Below, in pieces: positions 58,751-64,000 of a stretch of 64,000 nt of DNA. The stretch's first letter is position 1. Each line of letters opens with the position of its first letter. The stretch spans positions 62,001-126,000 of the forward strand of contig NZ_JAFFZN010000015.1 of NCBI RefSeq assembly GCF_017676385.1. Reading direction: 5' to 3'. The translations under genes were made by a program, and so were the position numbers. Under the pieces are notes generated by a model. It did not search any database, was not told where the DNA came from, and saw nothing but the letters and a program-made list of their open reading frames with translations. The stretch is from Streptomyces spirodelae. GTDB taxonomy: Bacteria > Actinomycetota > Actinomycetes > Streptomycetales > Streptomycetaceae.

Positions 58751-60059
58751 GGGCGTCGCCTCCTTCCAGGTCTTCCAGAGCGCGGACGACCCCGGGCAGG
58801 CGAGGCGCCAGCCCCCCGTATTCAGATGCCGTCGCTTGGGCTTCAGAGGGTGTGGTCATGTGGGAGCGCCCGCGCATCCACCCGCCCAGCTCGCCGGTGG
58901 TGACGGCAACGCCCTGTTCGGTTTCGCCGATGGACTGTGCGACTGTCACGGCGTCCTTATTGAGGTCGCCCAGGGCCATTTCTGCCGTGCCGGGGTCGTT
59001 GACGCGGTGGCAGATACGGCCGCCCAACTGGGCCCGCAGGGCCGTCACGCCCGGACCCAGATCCGAGCCGACGCGCTGGCCGGCCACCACCAGGTGCATG
59101 CCGAGCGCCGCCCCGAGTTGGGCCAGCCGCAGGAGGTAGGTCGAGCACTGCTCAGCCTCTGCCCGCTGTTCCCTGCTGCCGTTGGTCAGATACAGCTCAG
59201 CGAGTTCGTCCACGACCACGACGACGGGTACCGGCCGTTCCTTCTCCGGCAGGTCCCAGATGGACCGGGCTCCGGCCACGCGGCAGAGACGCATCCGGTC
59301 TTGCATGTCGACGACCAGGGCTCCGAGCACGGCGATGGCTTCCGTACGGCAGGTGGCCAGGGCTGAGAGTCGCCGTTGGAACAGGCCCAGTTCCATGCCG
59401 CCTTTGCAGTCGACGCCGACCAGGGCGACAGGTTGCGGAGCGAGCTCGCTGATCAGCCGGGCGATCAGCGTCGACTTGCCCGACTGTGTGCCGCCGACGA
59501 TCAACCAGTGCGGTACGCGCCGGAAGTCCATCAGCCAGGCGTGACCGGTCTCCAGCGCGCCGACCACAGCCGAGAGCAGCGAACCGGAGACCTCCCTCGT
59601 GGTGCGGTTCGGACCCGCCAGCGGGTCACTGGCCGTCGCCGTGATCAGGACGATCCCGCGTTCGGGCGAGACGACCCGCACAGCGTGCACCTTCCAGGCG
59701 TGCACCAACGCGTCAGCCGCCGCCAGGAACGGCGCCGGAGTCTGCCCCGCATACAGCCGCACGCGCAGCGACAGACCGTTGGGTGTGGGACGAGGGAAGG
59801 CGCAGCGCGGTGTGTGGGTACGCAGGGGATCGCCCTTGACCGCCAGGTCACCCAGCAAACGCCGGTTGGGTTTGTGGGAGACCGTGAGGTCATTGAGGTG
59901 AGCAACCTTGCGCCAGGTGAGCAGGACCCGCAGCGCCGCACGCGGGTACCCGGTCACGTACCAGTGCCAGTCCGGCCGCTTGGCCCGCAGGCGATCACTG
60001 CCGACCAGCAGCCAGAACAGAACTGCTAAAGCGAGCACAAGCAGACCGAGCCGGTCCAT
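58743..60059 (-). CDS. tra: FtsK/SpoIIIE-type conjugal DNA translocase (TraB/TraSA-like)
   Basis: A 438-residue translocase for double-stranded DNA transfer in Streptomyces conjugation. It has an N-terminal membrane segment (LGLLVLALAVLFWLLVG). Walker A is IVGGTQSGKSTLIARL near residue 190, Walker B VVVVVDELAELYL, and the region LGMHLVVAGQRVGSDL...LGGRICHRVNDPGTAEMALGD follows. The C-terminal DNA-binding wing is short. Start ATG 60059 overlaps the upstream stop (TGATG). The plasmid/AICE Tra proteins recognise 8-bp clt repeats, not seen here with certainty. Confidence 0.92.
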   Translation of the reverse strand: MDRLGLLVLALAVLFWLLVGSDRLRAKRPDWHWYVTGYPRAALRVLLTWRKVAHLNDLTVSHKPNRRLLGDLAVKGDPLRTHTPRCAFPRPTPNGLSLRVRLYAGQTPAPFLAAADALVHAWKVHAVRVVSPERGIVLITATASDPLAGPNRTTREVSGSLLSAVVGALETGHAWLMDFRRVPHWLIVGGTQSGKSTLIARLISELAPQPVALVGVDCKGGMELGLFQRRLSALATCRTEAIAVLGALVVDMQDRMRLCRVAGARSIWDLPEKERPVPVVVVVDELAELYLTNGSREQRAEAEQCSTYLLRLAQLGAALGMHLVVAGQRVGSDLGPGVTALRAQLGGRICHRVNDPGTAEMALGDLNKDAVTVAQSIGETEQGVAVTTGELGGWMRGRSHMTTPSEAQATASEYGGLAPRLPGVVRALEDLEGGDARE

Positions 60060-60421
60060 CAAGCACCACCGCCCTTGCCAGCCGCAGGACCGGACGCCGG
60101 TGCAGGCGTCGCCACAGGCGTGATCGCCGAGGCCCGAAAGCTGACGCCGTGCCTGTCTCCCATCGACCAGGCGAACGCCTCCAGCCCGGTAACCCGGACC
60201 TCGACGCCCTCCACAATGCCTTTCGGTTCACCAGGTACGGCGATCTCGATCACCGAGACTCGGCGGCCTTCCTGCCGCACCATCACGCCGACGGTGTACA
60301 CGGTGTTGCCGTCCCGGTCCTTCTTGACCTCACGGTTCTCGTAGTTGCTGTACTTCGTCTCCGGCTCGACAGCGCACCGCAGTACGCCAAGCCGGGATGT
60401 GTCCACAGGTATGGACTGCAT
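60059..60421 (-). CDS. AICE regulatory protein (SCO3933-like, Pra-type)
   Basis: A 120-residue protein: MQSIPVDTSRLGVLRCAVEPETKYSNYENREVKKDRDGNTVYTVGVMVRQEGRRVSVIEIAVPGEP, then GVSFRASAITPVA. It matches a family found upstream of tra in AICEs and plasmids. In pSAM2 the comparable position is taken by the replication/integration activator Pra. An OB-like fold is possible. First gene of the leftward operon, so it is the likely target of the GntR protein bound upstream. Confidence 0.75.
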   Translation of the reverse strand: MQSIPVDTSRLGVLRCAVEPETKYSNYENREVKKDRDGNTVYTVGVMVRQEGRRVSVIEIAVPGEPKGIVEGVEVRVTGLEAFAWSMGDRHGVSFRASAITPVATPAPASGPAAGKGGGA

Positions 60422-60464
60422 GAGTTGGGGGCCTCCTTGGCCACTCGAACGTCTCGGCGGACGT

Positions 60465-60536
60465 CACTCGTACTGACGAGTGACGACTATGCATGCCTTG
60501 ACGCCCAAGCGCAACCACTTATGCTGACGAGTGACG
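60465..60536. promoter_or_regulatory. GntR operators and divergent promoter
   Basis: CTGACGAGTGACG occurs twice as direct repeats (60473-60485 and 60524-60536), 51 bp apart or about five helical turns. The first is half of the palindrome CACTCGT-ACTG-ACGAGTG (60465-60482). A rightward promoter TTGACG (60498-60503)-16 bp-TATGCT (60520-60525) overlaps the second repeat, so the regulator should repress itself and the leftward operon. Confidence 0.75.
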
Positions 60537-60593
60537 TGACACATCCGATTAAGTGCATGACCAACGAGTGCGCCACCGATCAGGAAGGCCGTT

Positions 60594-61358
60594 ATGGGAG
60601 AGATCCAGCGCCCCGGAGCGCTCTACCGCCAGGTCGCAGCCGCGATCCGTGACGCCATCCTGGCCGGCGAGTTCGAACCAGGCGCGCCACTGCCTTCCGA
60701 GGCCCATCTGATCGACCGCTACAACGTGTCGCGGCCCACTGTGCGCAACGCCATCGCTGCCCTGCGCGCCGAGGGGCTGATCGAGGTCATCCACGGCAAG
60801 GGCAGCTTCGTTCGCAGCGCGCCCACATCCGCCTTCACGATGGATCGTGCCGTCAGTCGAGACGCCGAGGGTGCGTACGCAATCGGCACGGAGGGTTGGC
60901 AGCTCCACGAAGAGCCGAGCATCTACCGCACTTCAGTCGCATTCGGCGAGGAACAAGAGCCCGAGGAAGCCGCGTTCGGTGTGGACCGCCTATGGGTTGA
61001 CCCGGACACCGGTGTCCGCATCGCACACCGCACACTCATTCCGTTCCGCACCGCAGAGGGCACCGAGCTGGAACAGGCACCGGACACACCACCGGAGAAG
61101 ATCTACGCCCTCCTGGCCGAGGCCGGGCACAAGCTCCGATGGACAGAGACCGCCCGAGCCCGCATGCCCCTCCCTGATGAGCGCACCACACTCCAACTCC
61201 CCGACGCCACACCCGTTCTGCACACCACCCGCACCACGTACGGCCGCAAGAACGCCGCTCTGCTGCGCGAAGAATTCCGTGTCAACGGCGACCGCGCACA
61301 AGCCGCCTACCGCATCACAACCGAGAGCACCCGCCAACTGCGCGCCGTACGCGACTGA
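60594..61358 (+). CDS. GntR (HutC) family regulator, KorSA-like
   Basis: A 254-residue GntR repressor: N-terminal winged helix RPGALYRQVAAAIRDAILAGEFEPGAPLPSEAHLIDRYNVSRPTVRNAIAALRAEGLIEVIHGKGSFV, then a UTRA ligand-binding domain (YALLAEAGHKLRWTETARARMPLPDERTTLQL). In pSAM2-type elements KorSA occupies this place and represses transfer/replication genes. It is divergent from the operon with shared operators. ATG 60594 lies just after the operators. Confidence 0.9.
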   Translation: MGEIQRPGALYRQVAAAIRDAILAGEFEPGAPLPSEAHLIDRYNVSRPTVRNAIAALRAEGLIEVIHGKGSFVRSAPTSAFTMDRAVSRDAEGAYAIGTEGWQLHEEPSIYRTSVAFGEEQEPEEAAFGVDRLWVDPDTGVRIAHRTLIPFRTAEGTELEQAPDTPPEKIYALLAEAGHKLRWTETARARMPLPDERTTLQLPDATPVLHTTRTTYGRKNAALLREEFRVNGDRAQAAYRITTESTRQLRAVRD

Positions 61359-61716
61359 GACGTCGCGGGGTGTCGAAACCTGTCTTTACTTCCTCAAGGC
61401 GGCTCGCTCCGCTCACCGCGCGCGGCCCGGCCGCCGACCGGGCCTGCGCTCCTGTCTCCGCCCCGCTCCAGCCCGGCCGGCGCCCGTGCCGCGCTCACAG
61501 CAATCAGCCGCCCGATGCCAGAGAAGGGATACGTCGTGGCTGGGACGGTCGGCTCCACGGCTTTACGGAGCCACTTTGGCGCGAGCCTCGAAGATCATGG
61601 CCCCAACGTCGTGCTTCACCGGGCAGGTCCACAGACTGCCCGACGCGCCGCAAGCTTACGGGGCCATGATCACTCGCGCCAAAGCAGCACCACCCCAAAG
61701 CCGTTCCACCGACCTC
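61359..61716. other. Intergenic region with a ~110-bp imperfect inverted repeat
   Basis: No supported ORF between the converging GntR and AlbA-type genes. 61574-61585 pairs with 61673-61684 (CTTTGGCGCGAG) and 61593-61604 pairs with 61660-61671 (GATCATGGCCCC), perfectly in both segments. A small asymmetric bulge (7 versus 1 nt) separates them. The 55-nt centre has a nested GGGCAG/CTGCCC hairpin (61621-61641). It is a large cruciform-capable structure, possibly a terminator or a replication or transfer site. Confidence 0.75.
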
Positions 61717-63009
61717 TCAATCTTTCTCTCCCTGACCGAGCGCCTCGGCATTCCTCTCAATCGTATGACCTAGTTCGAGGTTTACCGCACCCTTGGTGCG
61801 ACCCACAGCGTTTACGGCAGTGATAGACCATGGCATGGGAATCGACGCACTTCCGAGATCCGGCGACGCCATGAGATGGAACACAGGAAGCGGCAGAACT
61901 TCTTCCGCTCGAAGACTTGATACATCACAGAGGATTTTTCTTCCCTCAACACGTGCATGGAGATCGAGAGTCGAACCGGCTGGCACGATGTTGTTGAAGT
62001 GGGCATAGTTTATGCCGCTTGAGAAAAAATTCTTCTCGCCAAGAGGGATCGGCCTGATTGGAGGCTCGATGTCATCCCCGGAGTAATCGTCAGCCAAGCA
62101 TGCAGAGATACCTTGCGGCAAATCCACCTCGACTCTCACTTGCTGATAGCTTCGCTCTTGCGAGTTATGAAGCCGCAAACGCAGGGCGCCATGCCCTCTG
62201 CGCACATATGCTTGCACGGCAAATTCGAAGAGATAGGAATTATATTCTTCGAGATACTCACGCACTTCGTCGGCGTATTCTTCATCTGTACGTGAGTCCG
62301 TGCCACCTGAGGCAAACCGTGGGTGCATTGAAGGCTTTCGCTTGCTATTGGCCTCAACCTCCCGCCTTTCCTCCTCAAGCATATTCTTAAGTATCTCGTC
62401 AAGCCAGGGCCAAGACGGAACCGAGACAGGCTCATCCTGGACTGAAAGAGTTAGTGACTGACGCTCTTCTGCTGTCTGCGCCCTCTGCGTCAGACTGAGC
62501 ACCTCCCCCGGTCCTGCAAGGGCGGTCTGAGCAGTCCTGCGGACGAAGATCATGCCAGCGTAGTATCTATCAAATTCCTTCTCCAGGGTGTGGATCCGGT
62601 CTCCCTGCTTCGGGGGGTCGACGGCGATTACTAGAACCTCCCGTCCCTCGATGGTTGCGTAGCTTGGAATCCATTCAGGCCCCAATGGGCCGAGGTACGG
62701 GCGAATCCCGGACTCCAGGTCAGCCAGGTCAATCGTTTCCACCCCCGCTAGGTTACCGGGCTCGACTCCCACCAGGATGTAACCGAAGCCACCAGCTGCC
62801 TGACGACTTCTCTCTACAGAACGATTCGCCATGGCTAGAATATGACGCGCCAGCAGAGCCTTCGACTTCTTCTCGCTCAAATCATAATTTGACTTCCATT
62901 CGATCCAATCGTTTTCGTCGTGCTCACCTGCATCTTTGACGGCTTCCACGAGAGCTCTCAATTGCAGAGGGGAGCGGAAAGGGCTGGTCTGGTCGATGTT
63001 GAGCGCCAT
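61717..63009 (-). CDS. Schlafen/AlbA_2-domain protein (ATP-binding type), possible defence cargo
   Basis: A ~430-residue protein. The N-terminal part has the AlbA_2 (Schlafen) signature: DENDWIEWKSNYDLSEKKSKALLARHILAMANR, then GGFGYILVGVEPG and IFVRRTAQTALAGPGEV. The remaining ~250 residues hold a putative coiled-coil stretch (LKNMLEEERREVEANSKRKP) and a sheet-rich C-terminal domain of no known family. Local base composition is lower in GC than the neighbours, suggesting recent transfer. ATG 63009 (MALNIDQTSPFRS) is preferred; ATG 63030 would add seven residues. Such proteins occur in phage defence loci, but function here is inference. Confidence 0.75.
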   Translation of the reverse strand: MALNIDQTSPFRSPLQLRALVEAVKDAGEHDENDWIEWKSNYDLSEKKSKALLARHILAMANRSVERSRQAAGGFGYILVGVEPGNLAGVETIDLADLESGIRPYLGPLGPEWIPSYATIEGREVLVIAVDPPKQGDRIHTLEKEFDRYYAGMIFVRRTAQTALAGPGEVLSLTQRAQTAEERQSLTLSVQDEPVSVPSWPWLDEILKNMLEEERREVEANSKRKPSMHPRFASGGTDSRTDEEYADEVREYLEEYNSYLFEFAVQAYVRRGHGALRLRLHNSQERSYQQVRVEVDLPQGISACLADDYSGDDIEPPIRPIPLGEKNFFSSGINYAHFNNIVPAGSTLDLHARVEGRKILCDVSSLRAEEVLPLPVFHLMASPDLGSASIPMPWSITAVNAVGRTKGAVNLELGHTIERNAEALGQGEKD

Positions 63010-64000
63010 GCTGCCAGTATGGTCGGTCATTGAGGTGGCCGCACTGAACTTGCACTCACAGCACTCTCTTTCCCCGTGCGCCGAGCCTCGCCTACGCTCA
63101 CCCACAAGCTCGGCGGACCATGCTGCGGACGGCGCATACGAGTTCAAGGGCTGGCAGGACGCGCTGGGCCCGAGTTGGCAGCCTTCCGGTTAGCACTTGC
63201 ACACGAGTTGTTTGGCTGCTGCACCACAACCGCACCAGATCGAGCAGGGAACAGCGGGGAATCACGGGGAAAGCAGCGCAGCCCAACGAAGCCACGATGC
63301 AGCCATCTGTACAGGTCAGCGCCCAAACCGGCCGTTAATGACCGCAGCTTCCCAAGCTGAGAGCTCCGGCAGTCGTCACGGACCCGCCGTGGCCGCTTGC
63401 TCTGGTCGACGACACACCCCGGTAGCGTGGCTGAGGCCGGTGGGGTGCATCGAGGCATACGCGTGCGTGGTCGATCGGCGCACCCACCATCGTGGCTGAC
63501 TGTCGTCGGCTGAGGTTCGTGCCACTGCCGTGCCAGATGCTGGGGTCAGCCACGGTCAACGGCGGTGTCTCACGGCCGAGTTCTCGGCAGCCTGACCAGG
63601 TATCGAAGCTCCAGGTCAGCGACACGATCATCCCGCCTCTCTCCTAAGGCGGGTGTCGCCTCCGAGTAATGGCCGACCTGCCCATTGGGTGCTCCTCAGC
63701 GAGCGCTCCGAGTGCGCCCTGGGGGACGGCTCAGCCGCTCCGGCCGGGCGTGCGGCCTTCGGCCGGTCCCGTCCGGGCGGCAGCCGCCCCAGGGCTGACA
63801 GGCGGCATGAGCGCATGAGGAGCCTCACTGATCGCCGGTCTTTCGTCCCCAGGGCGCCCACGAGGCATTTCAGCGGCGCCGGCTCTCGGTCCCAGCCCGA
63901 GCTGGGGTCCGCACCCGGTCGTCGGCGGAGGTGACCACGAGCAGCAGCCGACGTCAGGGAACTGCTTGCGCGGCGTGGTACAAGGGGCGCTACAGCGCGC
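63010..64000. other. Right end of the window, no gene supported
   Basis: About 990 bp without a convincing ORF; short frames lack family features. It contains a fragment resembling a tRNA-Pro(GGG) anticodon arm (leftward, near 63336-63365) and a hairpin CCCGCCT/AGGCGGG (63633-63652). There is also an inverted repeat around GCTCCTCAGCGAGCGC (63690) and GAGCGCATGAGGAGC (63808). This could be decayed element DNA or chromosome past an unrecognised att site. No thiC sequence is seen. Confidence 0.5.

Larger units (their letters stand above)
55080..64000. mobile_element. Actinomycete integrative and conjugative element (AICE) inserted in thiC (left end; right end outside the window)
   Basis: From the thiC break rightward the genes are a large serine integrase, a small ORF, Rep, a tiny zinc-knuckle protein, a Spd-like membrane protein, an FtsK-type Tra, a regulatory protein and a GntR regulator. 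This is the standard content of AICEs such as pSAM2-type elements, but with a serine instead of a tyrosine integrase. I recall a similar element next to thiC in S. coelicolor (around SCO3929-SCO3937). The left att junction is at about 55085-55100. No thiC N-terminal part occurs in the window, so the element continues to or past the right edge. Confidence 0.8.

Noticed and set aside
61370..61669. A ~99-residue ORF after the GntR gene
   Set aside because: Arg/Ala/Pro-rich with no start signal, lying across the large inverted repeat; looks like non-coding DNA.
63633..63660. tRNA gene with a CCT anticodon
   Set aside because: Only a hairpin (CCCGCCT/AGGCGGG, loop CTCCTA) is present; no acceptor, D or T arms, and the loop length is wrong.

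Overview
The window is a high-GC actinobacterial chromosome segment, almost certainly from Streptomyces or a close relative. The evidence is very high GC at third codon positions, many GTG starts, the conserved replication-origin gene order, and seven perfect GTTTCACGTGAAAC parS sites. It covers the chromosomal origin and about 50 kb of core genes to its right. From about 55.09 kb to the right edge there is an integrated mobile element.

Origin region (1-11.4 kb). A partial gnd, then dnaN and dnaA, read leftward, with oriC (many DnaA-box-like 9-mers) between dnaN and dnaA. A 15-bp tandem array sits next to the dnaA stop. rpmH-rnpA-yidD-yidC-jag-rsmG and parA-parB read rightward. These genes cover replication initiation, the sliding clamp, membrane protein insertion, 16S rRNA methylation and origin segregation.

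Cell-envelope and housekeeping block (11.4-42.1 kb). This holds a GNAT gene whose start lies in a perfect 19-bp inverted repeat, trxB-trxA, an ECF sigma factor with its zinc-type anti-sigma factor, a pseudokinase-like membrane protein, MurJ, a large secreted or anchored protein, CCA-adding enzyme, an MFS protein, a GT87-like mannosyltransferase, a class A PBP, PadR-ino1, an alanine-racemase-like enzyme, FemX, the rpsF-ssb-rpsR-rplI operon, a MATE exporter and dnaB. DnaB is interrupted in its P-loop by a 419-residue intein with class 3 features and an inserted cysteine-rich region.

Accessory chromosomal region (42.1-55.1 kb). This has a methyltransferase, MarR with a divergent membrane protein, XRE with a second methionine aminopeptidase, a dienelactone-hydrolase-like protein without its nucleophile, TetR with an alpha/beta hydrolase, a YunG-like protein, GNAT, HAD, a flavohemoglobin-like protein, a PPOX-like protein with a long repeat-containing tail, and NUDIX.

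Mobile element (about 55.09 kb to the right edge or beyond). A large serine integrase lies beside the 3' end of a split thiC. It is followed by a leftward operon typical of actinomycete integrative and conjugative elements: regulator, FtsK-type Tra, Spd-like protein, a tiny zinc-knuckle protein, Rep (apparently frameshifted) and a small candidate excision factor. A divergent GntR regulator and a lower-GC Schlafen/AlbA_2-type protein (possible defence cargo) follow. The other half of thiC and the right attachment site are not in the window.
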